From an uncultured Candidatus Berkelbacteria bacterium (GTDB lineage: Bacteria; Patescibacteriota; UBA1384; CAILIB01): a DNA stretch of 36,427 bases. Positions 16,714-23,867 of the stretch are shown here, in pieces. Below the pieces are notes generated by a model. That model was not told the origin of the DNA and did not search any database. It saw only the letters and a program-made list of their open reading frames with translations. The stretch covers positions 1-36,427 of the forward strand of contig CAILIB010000011.1 of NCBI GenBank assembly GCA_903834195.1. The letters run 5' to 3'. Made by a program: the position numbers and the translations under genes. The first letter of the stretch is position 1; the number at the start of each line of letters is the position of its first letter.

Positions 16714-17478
16714 CTATTGGCTAGCCTGTGCATTTAAATCAATTGATTCAATAAATTGTCGAAAGTCAGGAGGTAATACACTCGTTGAATTCATTGAAAT
16801 AGTTGTATTTTGATCACCTAGATACAGTGTGCACAAAGGTTCACCCTTTGTTAGTATTGGTTGAAATTGAGTGGACACACATCCATTAAATATATGGGTA
16901 CTGCCGATAGTATCTTCTACAATTGTTAAGGCACTAGCAGGTATTCCTTGGTACTTTGCAGTAAAGTTTGATGTAACAACTTCTCGTGTAATAGCAGGCT
17001 TACTTGAAGAAACTTTGTCTACACTAACTGCAGTCAGTATTTGTTGTAACACCCTATCAAGCTGCGCACTTTTCACTTCGGTAGACCCGGTAATGTCGGG
17101 TTTCTCTGCAGCCAGAACGTTATCTGGAATGATGTAGATACACCGCGCGGTTGTTTTTCCTGTAAGTGGTGAAACGTCAGTGTTGTAGATATAACGTGCT
17201 TCCAGGTCGTCACATTGATAGGCTGAAAAACCACTTGGCAGTTGGTATGAGACTGAGCTATCTTGCCCTACATATGTCAGTGATGAGTTTGGAGTTGCAT
17301 TCGTCTTCACTGTGTCAGCTGTAGTTTTGTGTTTTGTAATTAGTACTGTCACTACGCCAATACTAATGAGTACCAATACTGCAATAGCCACAATAATAAT
17401 ACGTTGCGAGAAACGGGGCGGAGCATCTGTGTGCGGTGCAGTACGTTCTTCTGGACTATTCAGTTGAGGGGAATTCAT
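16714..17478 (-). CDS. Membrane-anchored extracytoplasmic protein, unknown
   Basis: Not recognised; 254 residues. A proline-rich cytoplasmic N-terminus is followed by one membrane helix (about 27-48), then a Thr/Ser-rich linker and a folded extracytoplasmic domain from about residue 65. That domain contains four cysteines (in YQCDD, ARCIY, NGCVS and PLCTL), which could form two disulfides. The domain resembles the secreted beta domains common in Patescibacteria, but I cannot name a family. Its ATG overlaps the Nudix stop (ATGA), so it is translated with that gene. Confidence 0.75.
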   Translation of the reverse strand: MNSPQLNSPEERTAPHTDAPPRFSQRIIIVAIAVLVLISIGVVTVLITKHKTTADTVKTNATPNSSLTYVGQDSSVSYQLPSGFSAYQCDDLEARYIYNTDVSPLTGKTTARCIYIIPDNVLAAEKPDITGSTEVKSAQLDRVLQQILTAVSVDKVSSSKPAITREVVTSNFTAKYQGIPASALTIVEDTIGSTHIFNGCVSTQFQPILTKGEPLCTLYLGDQNTTISMNSTSVLPPDFRQFIESIDLNAQASQ

Positions 17479-17978
17479 TGCAGATCTAGTCTCTTTAAGG
17501 TGTTGCCATACTCAGTCCAAAACCACACTAAGGTGTCGGCAAGTATTGATCGACGTTCTAAAAGTTCGTCCATTTTATCCAATTGGACATGCCGGAAGCC
17601 TTCTTCTGGAAGTTCTATATCAGCGATTACATAGTATGCAGAGGCTGAGCGACGTGCGCCGATATCGAGTGTTACCATGTGGTTACCAAGTTTTACTGGT
17701 AACGCATCAAGATCTAACTCACCTTTTAATGCACGAATAGCTGCTTCATCTGGAGTTTCATCGTGGCGCACAATGCTACCAACGCTTAGACCTAATTTGG
17801 ATGGAAAAAGCGAATCTGTTGTCAGAGCTGCTAAAAAGCAGGTTCCTTTTTGGGAAATTACAAGAACGTAGACTGAGCTGAATATGTCGTTGCGCTTATC
17901 TACATCGCGACGAAGTTTGCGGCCAATTTCTAAGCCGTTTGCATCGAGAATATCGATTTGGTAATCGCCGTGCTCCAT
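17475..17978 (-). CDS. Nudix-fold protein with degenerate Nudix box
   Basis: A 167-residue protein that aligns with Nudix hydrolases of the isopentenyl-diphosphate isomerase-like group (VYVLVISQKGTCFLA, then LGLSVGSIVRHDE, then TPDEAAIRALKGELDL). The Nudix box is damaged. The opening glycine position is S68, the RE pair is R82-A83, and only the final glutamate E87 of the EE pair remains; E74 is kept. Catalysis of the classical type is therefore doubtful. The gene is first in a two-gene unit with the anchored protein at 16714-17478 and diverges from the TMEM175-like gene. Confidence 0.75.
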   Translation of the reverse strand: MEHGDYQIDILDANGLEIGRKLRRDVDKRNDIFSSVYVLVISQKGTCFLAALTTDSLFPSKLGLSVGSIVRHDETPDEAAIRALKGELDLDALPVKLGNHMVTLDIGARRSASAYYVIADIELPEEGFRHVQLDKMDELLERRSILADTLVWFWTEYGNTLKRLDLQ

Positions 17979-18051
17979 ATACCTGGAGATATGTTAGTTA
18001 AGTATTACTATAGTAGCAGGTGATGTGCTGCTACCAAAGCCTTATTACACT

Positions 18052-18060
18052 TGCTATGCT
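18052..18060 (+). promoter_or_regulatory. Extended -10 of the TMEM175-like gene
   Basis: TGC followed by TATGCT (18055-18060), ending 6 nt before the ATG at 18067. This fixes the start there instead of at the in-frame ATG at 18025 and predicts a leaderless mRNA. Confidence 0.55.
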
Positions 18061-18066
18061 AAGTTC

Positions 18067-18693
18067 ATGAAAAACGAGCAAGAAGCGCTTATTCACAGGA
18101 TAACTGGATTCAGTGACGCAGTCTTTGCTGTGGCAATTACGCTACTTGTGTTAGATATTCACACCGCTGAGTTACCTGCTTTGCTCAGTAATGCTGATTT
18201 CAGTTCAGCACTTCTGAATACCCTTCCTAAATTTTGGTCATTTGCGCTCAGTTTCTTTGTGATTGGACGGTATTGGGTTTCACATGTTCGATTCTTTCAA
18301 TTCTTCCGCACGATTCAAGAAGAGGAAAAGCCACGACTGCTCTTTATGACTCTCGTATTACTGTTTTTTGTGGTACTTTTACCGTTTTCAACTTCTCTCA
18401 TTAGTGCACATCCTGAGCAGCAGTTGGCAGTGGCGGTCTATGCCGGAAATATTGCTGCTGGTGGTTTTGCACAGTATGTTATGTGGTTGTATGTTACACG
18501 TGAGTACATGCAAAAGGCACCTAAACAAGAGAATCGCTTACTCTACTACCAATCAATGCGATTACTTGTTACACCTCTCGTGTTCTTACTTTCAATCCCC
18601 CTTGCTTTTTATAATGTTCACTTAGCTGAGTATTTCTGGATTCTCATTCTTTTTGTGAGAACTCAAATTGTGAAGCGACAACGGAGTTTGTAG
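18067..18693 (+). CDS. TMEM175 (DUF1211) family potassium channel-like protein
   Basis: A membrane protein of 208 residues from the start at 18067. RITGFSDAVFAVAITLLVLDI near the N-terminus (residues 11-31, quoted in part: FSDAVFAVAITLLVLDI) holds the FSD motif of the TMEM175/DUF1211 family, whose members are potassium channels. About six hydrophobic segments follow. Bacterial members have one such six-helix repeat and assemble as tetramers. The 3' end overlaps the convergent DUF998-like gene by 72 bp. Confidence 0.88.
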   Translation: MKNEQEALIHRITGFSDAVFAVAITLLVLDIHTAELPALLSNADFSSALLNTLPKFWSFALSFFVIGRYWVSHVRFFQFFRTIQEEEKPRLLFMTLVLLFFVVLLPFSTSLISAHPEQQLAVAVYAGNIAAGGFAQYVMWLYVTREYMQKAPKQENRLLYYQSMRLLVTPLVFLLSIPLAFYNVHLAEYFWILILFVRTQIVKRQRSL

Positions 18694-19317
18694 TTTTGGT
18701 GCTGTGCAAAGCATTACAGTAAGTAGGAACCCGTAAACAATGCATTTTTGTAGGATTACATGAGCTGTATGTGCTGCGATGCCTGTTTCTGGAAGTGGGG
18801 CAAAGATTAGCCAAAACGGGTACATGAGTATTAGAAGTGTAAATATACGAAAGATTCGTCCAAATATTGTTGGGCGGGCTAGGTTGAATGCAAGAGTTCC
18901 ACAAGAAAGTGCAAGGAAAAATACACTACCTAGTAGGGCAATTCGGTGTGGCCAGGTATAGAGATCATCTGGAATTAAACCGATTGATGTGACACATAGA
19001 GCAAAGCCATAACTATACCAAGTGAGTTTAGATTTTGCCTGAAGAGAGACTTCTTTTGATTTTTGTTTAAAGAATAGTACGCCTGCACATCCTGCGCTTA
19101 TGAGTGAAGCTGCAAAAAGTATTCGTACAATGAGTGGATTAACAGTATGTGCATACGTATGGGTAATTCCAAGATCACTGAGAAAATTTTGAGTGAACTG
19201 ATAAGAATGTATCGAGGAAATAAATGCGTTAGATCCCTGGTAACTAACTATTGCAATAGTACTGAACACAAGAAAGATAGTGCAGGAAATGTAAATTGAA
19301 GCAAAATGTCGATTCAT
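18622..19317 (-). CDS. DUF998-like membrane protein
   Basis: A 231-residue protein with about six membrane helices. The segment QNFLSDLGIT near residues 43-52 is the hallmark (N-FLSDLG) of DUF998 membrane proteins, whose role is unknown. The C-terminal 30 residues are polar and basic. The last 72 bp run antisense to the end of the TMEM175-like gene, so the final 23 codons share DNA with it. TATACT ends 6 nt before the ATG, implying a leaderless message. Confidence 0.75.
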   Translation of the reverse strand: MNRHFASIYISCTIFLVFSTIAIVSYQGSNAFISSIHSYQFTQNFLSDLGITHTYAHTVNPLIVRILFAASLISAGCAGVLFFKQKSKEVSLQAKSKLTWYSYGFALCVTSIGLIPDDLYTWPHRIALLGSVFFLALSCGTLAFNLARPTIFGRIFRIFTLLILMYPFWLIFAPLPETGIAAHTAHVILQKCIVYGFLLTVMLCTAPKLQTPLSLHNLSSHKKNENPEILS

Positions 19318-19335
19318 GCTTCAAGTATAGCGAAA

Positions 19336-19366
19336 ATAAAAAATAGGGACCACATACAGTGGTCCC
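19336..19366 (-). terminator. Terminator of the 99-aa membrane protein gene
   Basis: On the minus strand GGGACCAC pairs with GTGGTCCC (19346-19353 with 19359-19366) and is followed by TATTTTTTATTTT. It lies just after the stop at 19372 and immediately upstream of the DUF998-like promoter. Confidence 0.9.
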
Positions 19367-19371
19367 AGCGG

Positions 19372-19671
19372 TCAAAGATCATCTTTCCGCCGCGTTGGCA
19401 GATAGGGAATAGCCTGGAAAAAGAGTTCAGTTATGAGATATCCGGGCAGTGTGGTTAATAACATAACGATACTTAACCCGTTACTATTTGAAGATTTGTT
19501 GATGTAGTACCGTGAAACGAGTTCCTTCCAGGATGCTGGACCTTTCGTGACATAGTAGCCGATGTGAAAAGTTGAGTTGAGTATGTATAGAATAAGACAC
19601 ACCATTCTCAGATCAGGATGACTTGCTGCATAGATCAGACAGTATCCGCCGAAGAGTATAACAAAATTCAT
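19372..19671 (-). CDS. Small membrane protein (99 aa), unknown
   Basis: Not recognised. Hydrophobic segments at about 2-16, 24-42 and 68-90 suggest two or three membrane helices, with a polar loop containing WKELVSRYY between and a basic tail TRRKDDL. TGA stop. It is a monocistronic unit ended by a strong hairpin. A GC-rich inverted repeat (CCCCCG/CGGGGG, about 19707-19726) lies upstream without a T run. No clear promoter or ribosome site was found. Confidence 0.6.
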   Translation of the reverse strand: MNFVILFGGYCLIYAASHPDLRMVCLILYILNSTFHIGYYVTKGPASWKELVSRYYINKSSNSNGLSIVMLLTTLPGYLITELFFQAIPYLPTRRKDDL

Positions 19672-19730
19672 GGTGGTTGCGTTCCAGAGTATGAATACAG
19701 AATTTCCCCCGCCTTGCGACGGGGGTTAAG

Positions 19731-19764
19731 GAGAAACAAATGTCTGTTAGTCGTCCTAATAGAC
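19731..19764 (-). terminator. Likely terminator of the SPFH lipoprotein gene
   Basis: Minus strand: GTCTATTAG and CTAACAGAC (19756-19764 with 19742-19750) pair with one A-C mismatch, followed by a T-rich tract TTTGTTTCTCC. It lies 36 nt after the stop at 19800. Confidence 0.55.
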
Positions 19765-19799
19765 AGAGGGGGAGAACGGGATTGTGGCACGGTTAGGTG

Positions 19800-20858
19800 C
19801 TAGTTCCCGTCAGTGGTCGTAGTTGTGGTCGGTTCGGTTTTCACCGGTTCTTCTTTGGGTGTTTCGATGCTCTTGATAGGCTCGAACAACTTGCTGATGA
19901 TGGTGTTAATACCGACGGCTTGAGGCAGTCCTTTCTGGCCCATGACCTTAATCAACTCGCGCTGATTTTCCAATTCCATTCTCTTTAATTCGAGTCTGGT
20001 ATAGGCAATGCCAGTTGCTGAAGAAAGGATGGCCGAAGCTTTTGCAGACGCTTGTGCTCGCTCGATTTCTCGGCGGTTTATAGCGCCCTGGGCTTTTTCT
20101 TCAGCTTCAGCTTCCACAATCTTGTCGAGTGATGTCTGAACGCTTGCTTGTGTCCAGGTTACATCGCTCGATATTGTGATCCGACTGAGGATGAGTCCAT
20201 GTGCTTTGCAGAAGTCACCGACTGCTTTTTGCATCGCTGCATTAAGCTCTGGCTTGTTCTTCAGAAGCGCGTAGACGTCGAACTTCCCAGCGGCTGCAAC
20301 GAGTGCGCCAAGGGCAACGGGGCGAATGTCCCGGTCCATGACGGTTTCGAGTGGTTGGCCAGAGAAGGATCCGACGAATAGGGCAGCATTGGCTTCATCT
20401 ACTTGAACGCTACAAGAGACGTCCATGGCGAACGAAGTACTGCCTGCGGTCTCAGCGTGGAACGATTGATTCTTTGCTGTAGAACCTGTTTCGCTCGACG
20501 ATGTCCACTCCCGTGTTACAGGAGCAAGGTTTACGACGATGACGGTGTCCAATGGTGCATAGTGTCCCATGCTGTTTCTGAAACCATCAGAAATCCACTT
20601 GTGGCGGATTTGCACACGTCGTGTGGCAACCTTCTTGTCCTTGAGGAATTGTGAGGTGTACCACTGCTTCTGGTTGCCGGTGTCTTCGTCCAGATGAATG
20701 AAGAAGCCGGTTTCATCGGGTTTGATGGTGACGAATTCGGGTTTGTCAAACGGTCGATGGTCAGTTGATCCTCCACCATCTTCGCCGCCACATCCGACGA
20801 GTGCAAGGCTGAAAAGGAGCGCTGCTGCGCCAGTGACGAAACGGTTGATGGTTTTCAT
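19800..20858 (-). CDS. SPFH/band 7-like lipoprotein
   Basis: A 352-residue protein with a lipoprotein signal: a basic start, a hydrophobic core and the lipobox LALVGC with C23 as the modified cysteine. An acidic/Gly linker and a beta-rich region (about 40-230) follow. The part FVTIKPDETGFFI and the later TLDKIVEAEAEEKAQ/EIERAQASAKA helical stretch (about 235-310) give the SPFH plus coiled-coil plan seen in stomatin/HflK-like proteins. The C-terminus is a Lys/Glu/Thr tail ending in repeated Thr. Its ATG overlaps the stop of the upstream small membrane gene (ATGA). The DNA is visibly GC-richer than its neighbours, hinting at transfer. SPFH assignment is moderate. Confidence 0.75.
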   Translation of the reverse strand: MKTINRFVTGAAALLFSLALVGCGGEDGGGSTDHRPFDKPEFVTIKPDETGFFIHLDEDTGNQKQWYTSQFLKDKKVATRRVQIRHKWISDGFRNSMGHYAPLDTVIVVNLAPVTREWTSSSETGSTAKNQSFHAETAGSTSFAMDVSCSVQVDEANAALFVGSFSGQPLETVMDRDIRPVALGALVAAAGKFDVYALLKNKPELNAAMQKAVGDFCKAHGLILSRITISSDVTWTQASVQTSLDKIVEAEAEEKAQGAINRREIERAQASAKASAILSSATGIAYTRLELKRMELENQRELIKVMGQKGLPQAVGINTIISKLFEPIKSIETPKEEPVKTEPTTTTTTDGN

Positions 20859-21169
20859 TTAGTCGTATTCCAAGGATTCTTTGAAAGTTCCGATAATGAC
20901 TTCCGAATTTCAGGAAGCCACATAAGTACAAGTGCGATGACGAGAAATATTCCGCACCAGTCGTAGGCTACGGCAAGACCTGAGTTGTTCGCTTGTTCAA
21001 GACCTTTGGTAAGGTTTGGATCAAACTGCGAAACTGCTTGGTGATTACTGTATACGGTTTGAGCTGGGTGAAAGTGTGTCCATTCTGTAACATATATGTA
21101 CAGAGTGACAAAACATACAATCGACTTTGCGGTGTAGAGAGGCCATTTAGGCTTCGGTTTTCGTGGCAT
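20855..21169 (-). CDS. Small membrane protein paired with the SPFH lipoprotein
   Basis: A 104-residue protein with a basic N-terminus (MPRKPKPKW), a first helix at about 13-30, a polar extracytoplasmic loop of about 40 residues, and a second helix around 71-87 (WCGIFLVIALVLMWL), then a polar cytoplasmic tail. No family recognised. Because its TGA overlaps the SPFH ATG, the two are made together, and it could anchor or partner that lipoprotein. An AGGAG lies 12 nt before the ATG, rather far for a ribosome site. Confidence 0.6.
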   Translation of the reverse strand: MPRKPKPKWPLYTAKSIVCFVTLYIYVTEWTHFHPAQTVYSNHQAVSQFDPNLTKGLEQANNSGLAVAYDWCGIFLVIALVLMWLPEIRKSLSELSKNPWNTTK

Positions 21170-21332
21170 ATGGTATGTGCTCCTGGCGGGGTTGGCCGCA
21201 TGCGGGGTTTCCGCTCAGGTTTTTAGGATTCGGTAACGAATGCTATTCGTTAGTAAGAAGAGTTATAGAAGAATCCCTACAAAAGAGTATATAAAAAATA
21301 ATATTCTCTATATTTATTCATTGCATACATCG

Positions 21333-21382
21333 TTTACAATCTGTAGAAAATGTGATAATGTACCAAATATTACATTTTTCTA
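21333..21382 (+). promoter_or_regulatory. Promoter and palindromic operator candidate of the TrmB-like regulator
   Basis: TTTACA (21333-21338), 17-nt spacer, TAATGT (21356-21361) with TGA before it. An inverted repeat, TAGAAAATGT (21344-21353) and ACATTTTTCTA (21372-21382), symmetric apart from one extra T, straddles the -10. TAATGT and ATATTA inside it extend the symmetry. The position suits autorepression. Confidence 0.6.
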
Positions 21383-21409
21383 AAACTGCAGAAAAAAATC
21401 TACAACAAA

Positions 21410-22162
21410 ATGACTACTCAGGACCTTATTTCATTGGGATTACAAGAAAAAGAAGCCGAACTGTATATGGCCTGTATTGAACATGGTCCTAGTAAGGCAA
21501 AAGACATTGCGAAGTACACTTCATTAAATCGAGGTACTACCTATGATCTTGCGCGTTCATTAATGAAAAAGGGTTTATTAAGTACAACCCAAAAGCGTAA
21601 TATTACCCACTTTGTTGCCATGACTCCGAATAAGTATATTCGGCAGTTGGATGCTGAAACTGAGGCTGCACGTGCCCTTATGCCTGCAATTGAGGCGTTG
21701 TTGAAAACTGGGAGTTATCGACCAACGATAAAATTCTTTGAAGGAAGTGAAGGTATAAAACAGGTATACGAAGAAACTCTTAACTGTACGGGTAAGGAGA
21801 TCGTCTGTATGGTTTCGGTTCAGGAAATATTAGATGCTGTAGGAGCAGACTTTCTTAACTATTACACTAAAAAACGTGTTCGCCGTCATATTCACCTGCG
21901 TTGTTTGAAGGATCCTAGTGGTGAAGTAGATGAGTATATTGCTGGGTATTCAAGTGGTACCGATGCACTTGCTCTGCGTGAGGCGTACCTTGGTCCTGAA
22001 GTTATCGATATTGCAGGTAACTTTATGATATTTGATGACACAGTTGCGCTTATGAGTACAAAAAGAGAGAACTTTGGTGTTCTACTTCACTCTCATGAGT
22101 TTGCTGTGATGTTTCGTCACATCTTTAATAGCCTTTGGCTATCGTGTGTTCCTACTGATTAA
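21410..22162 (+). CDS. TrmB-like transcriptional regulator
   Basis: A 250-residue DNA-binding protein. The N-terminal winged helix (about 1-70) reads LGLQEKEAELYMACIEHG, then KDIAKYTSLNRGTTYDLARSL as recognition segment, then a wing. FFEGSEGIKQVYEETL (about 109-124) starts the C-terminal TrmB-type effector domain, which binds sugars in archaeal members. Family assignment rests on that N-terminal plus EGxEGIKxxY plan. Ligand and targets are unknown. The upstream palindrome suggests it controls itself, and neighbouring exported proteins could be targets. It overlaps the convergent gene by 11 bp. Confidence 0.85.
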   Translation: MTTQDLISLGLQEKEAELYMACIEHGPSKAKDIAKYTSLNRGTTYDLARSLMKKGLLSTTQKRNITHFVAMTPNKYIRQLDAETEAARALMPAIEALLKTGSYRPTIKFFEGSEGIKQVYEETLNCTGKEIVCMVSVQEILDAVGADFLNYYTKKRVRRHIHLRCLKDPSGEVDEYIAGYSSGTDALALREAYLGPEVIDIAGNFMIFDDTVALMSTKRENFGVLLHSHEFAVMFRHIFNSLWLSCVPTD

Positions 22163-22508
22163 ATGCGCTAAGTGAGGAAGTGACGTCAGCTAATGTTGCT
22201 TGAACATCAGTTAGGTTGAGTGTAGAGATTGCATCATTAGCAACCGCTGCTGCTGCTCGTACTGTGGTAGGGGTTGTAGTAGGCGTAGGGGTAGGAGACG
22301 TAGTTGCCGCAGGTGTGTCAGTTGGAGTAGGGGTAGCTGCAGGTGTTGGAGTAGGAGTTACAGATGCAATTGCAACCGGATTGCTGATTGCGTTAGTGGA
22401 CTTAGTGTTACGTGCGCTAAATGAAAAATATCCAATAGTTGTGATCGCCCCGATAACTACAAGCGAAGAAATGGTGAAAAGAAGTTTTGAGTAAGGGTGT
22501 GGTTCCAT
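22152..22508 (-). CDS. Membrane-anchored Thr/Pro-rich protein
   Basis: A 118-residue protein with one membrane helix (about 9-29) and an extracytoplasmic Thr/Pro/Ala stalk (about 48-85, repeated TPTP and ATPTPT units). It ends in a short Ser/Thr/Leu-rich segment that could be a helix. The repeats at DNA level are GTAGGNGTAGG-like runs at about 22265-22360, caused by TP codons. No domain is recognised. It starts 2 nt after the stop of the secreted coiled-coil gene, so the pair is one operon. Confidence 0.65.
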   Translation of the reverse strand: MEPHPYSKLLFTISSLVVIGAITTIGYFSFSARNTKSTNAISNPVAIASVTPTPTPAATPTPTDTPAATTSPTPTPTTTPTTVRAAAAVANDAISTLNLTDVQATLADVTSSLSAFNQ

Positions 22509-22510
22509 TT

Positions 22511-23386
22511 TTATTTCGCTAAAGCTGAAATGTTCTGCTGAAGATCAGTTAGAGCATTTTTTAATTCATCTGATTTTGTAAGAATAGCTGCTTGATCTGT
22601 GCTTTGAACTTGCTTCTTTACGCTGTCGTAGGCTTTTCCTGAGTCAGATCCTGATGCATCAAGTTGGTCAATCGCAGTGTTAACTGTCTGGAAATAACTA
22701 CGCAGGCTTACAATATCTGCTTTGATAGTCGAGATGTCGTTTGTAATTGTTTGTATTACCGCAGGATCTGCGCCTGATGTTTGAAGAGTAGGAATGATTG
22801 CTTCTACTTTTGTAATTGCAGCAGTTACTTTATCTAGTGCTGGTAAGCCAGATGTGGCAATTTTTGATTTATATGTTTCAAGGTGTTGCTTTTCTTGTGT
22901 AACTACGGCCTGTTTGCATGCTGCGGTTTGGGCAGGTGGTGGTGTTGGAAGTGCAGTTGTTGAAGCGACTTTCAAAGCATCGTCTTGTTTTTCTAAATCA
23001 GAAATCTTTTGAGTTGTTGCGGCAGTTGCAGCATCTTCAGAATCTGAGTGTGATGAGGTTGATCCGCTCGGTTTTGCCGTAGCTTGTGTTACCGTTTTCT
23101 TGAGTGTATTTAGCTGATCTTCTACGTCCTTCTTTTCTGTTTGGATCTGAGTTAGCGCGTCTTCGGCAGTATGCTTTGCAGCTAGACATGCTGCTGGTAT
23201 TGGAGCAGCAGTAACAGTTCTGGCTTTTACAGGTGCAAACGTGCTTGCTGTGCTACAACCTGTAGCATCGCAACTGGCAGCGATAACAGCATTATTGTAC
23301 TGGCCAATAGAAACAAATACACCAAGAAGTGCAATTGCCCATATCGACACATGTTGGTGTGGCTTAATTTTTGTGTGCAAGCTCAT
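22511..23386 (-). CDS. Secreted coiled-coil protein
   Basis: 291 residues, no family recognised. An N-terminal hydrophobic segment (about 14-34) and an AVIAASC site suggest export by a signal peptide. Two predicted coiled coils flank a proline-rich spacer: one around 70-140 (TQIQTEKKDVEDQLNTLKK) and a second from about 165 to the end (rich in Ile/Leu/Lys heptads). Four cysteines, CDATGC near the cleavage site, then AACLAAK and TAACKQ, could be disulfide-bonded. TATAAA ends 7 nt before the ATG. It probably acts at the cell surface with the TP-rich protein downstream. Confidence 0.7.
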   Translation of the reverse strand: MSLHTKIKPHQHVSIWAIALLGVFVSIGQYNNAVIAASCDATGCSTASTFAPVKARTVTAAPIPAACLAAKHTAEDALTQIQTEKKDVEDQLNTLKKTVTQATAKPSGSTSSHSDSEDAATAATTQKISDLEKQDDALKVASTTALPTPPPAQTAACKQAVVTQEKQHLETYKSKIATSGLPALDKVTAAITKVEAIIPTLQTSGADPAVIQTITNDISTIKADIVSLRSYFQTVNTAIDQLDASGSDSGKAYDSVKKQVQSTDQAAILTKSDELKNALTDLQQNISALAK

Positions 23387-23393
23387 GGTAATG

Positions 23394-23399
23394 TTTATA
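23394..23399 (-). promoter_or_regulatory. -10 element of the secreted coiled-coil gene
   Basis: TATAAA on the minus strand, ending 7 nt before the ATG at 23386. No strong -35. Confidence 0.4.
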
Positions 23400-23446
23400 C
23401 AGTTAGTACATTAATGGTAAGTCTGTACTGGTATAAAGTCAAAGTT

Positions 23447-23707
23447 TCACACAGTGAGACCGTCAGAAATCTCAGCCAAAGTAACCTCCATACTTTTTTC
23501 ATTGAGATGAAGTTGCATGTCGAGAGGTCCGACATTGGCATTGAAGATGTGAACATAGCCGCGAACAGTTTCTAAAGTGCGAATGTAGACCACACTAACA
23601 ACTGAATATATGTCGCCCTGCCAGAGTATGTTGTGAATCGTAAAGGCGCGGCGGGCAGGGTCGACCACCATATTGACCTGTACGGGTTGGTTAATAGTTG
23701 CGTGCAT
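23447..23707 (-). CDS. Small protein (86 aa), unknown
   Basis: Beginning MHATINQPVQVNMV, using the ATG at 23707 because TATAGT ends 6 nt before it. The product is a small beta-rich protein: alternating hydrophobic residues in VVDPARRAFTIHNILW and DIYSVVSVVYIRTLET suggest a short beta sheet. No signal peptide or helix long enough to span a membrane. Compatible with a small barrel resembling the C-terminal add-on of some Y-family polymerases, but the resemblance is weak and I do not assign it. The promoter carries two direct repeats, so it is probably regulated. Confidence 0.6.
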   Translation of the reverse strand: MHATINQPVQVNMVVDPARRAFTIHNILWQGDIYSVVSVVYIRTLETVRGYVHIFNANVGPLDMQLHLNEKSMEVTLAEISDGLTV

Positions 23708-23713
23708 GTGAAT

Positions 23714-23744
23714 ACTATACACCGAACGTATACCGAACAGTCAA
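23714..23744 (-). promoter_or_regulatory. Promoter with tandem operator-like repeats
   Basis: Minus strand TTGACT (23739-23744), then TATAGT (23714-23719), 19 nt apart. Between them GTTCGGT occurs twice (23732-23738 and 23721-23727), 11 bp apart, so one helical turn. A further GTTCGGT lies on the plus strand at 23813-23819. Confidence 0.5.
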
Positions 23745-23826
23745 GGTGTTATAAAAAACAAAAAATTGGGGTAGTGAATATAGATATTCTAGAACCAAAA
23801 AGTACGTAATATGTTCGGTATTTTCT

Positions 23827-23856
23827 CAAAAATAGTATCGGCCAAGCGACCGATAC
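23827..23856 (-). terminator. Terminator of the 23868-24596 gene
   Basis: Minus strand: GTATCGG pairs with CCGATAC (23850-23856 with 23835-23841), loop of eight, then TATTTTTGAG. It follows the stop at 23868 by 11 nt. Confidence 0.8.
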
Positions 23857-23867
23857 TGAAATTAGGT

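Noticed and set aside
19740-19796. 18-codon plus-strand ORF with AAGGAG 6 nt before its ATG
   Set aside because: It coincides with the minus-strand terminator hairpin after the SPFH gene, which explains the sequence better; very short with no promoter.
22265-22370. GTAGG-type repeats as a minisatellite or CRISPR-like array
   Set aside because: No constant spacers or repeat length; the pattern follows from TP codons of the anchored protein.
22216-22494. 92-codon plus-strand Val/Gly-rich ORF
   Set aside because: It is the mirror of the Thr/Pro repeat coding on the minus strand (TP codons read as GVGV in antisense).
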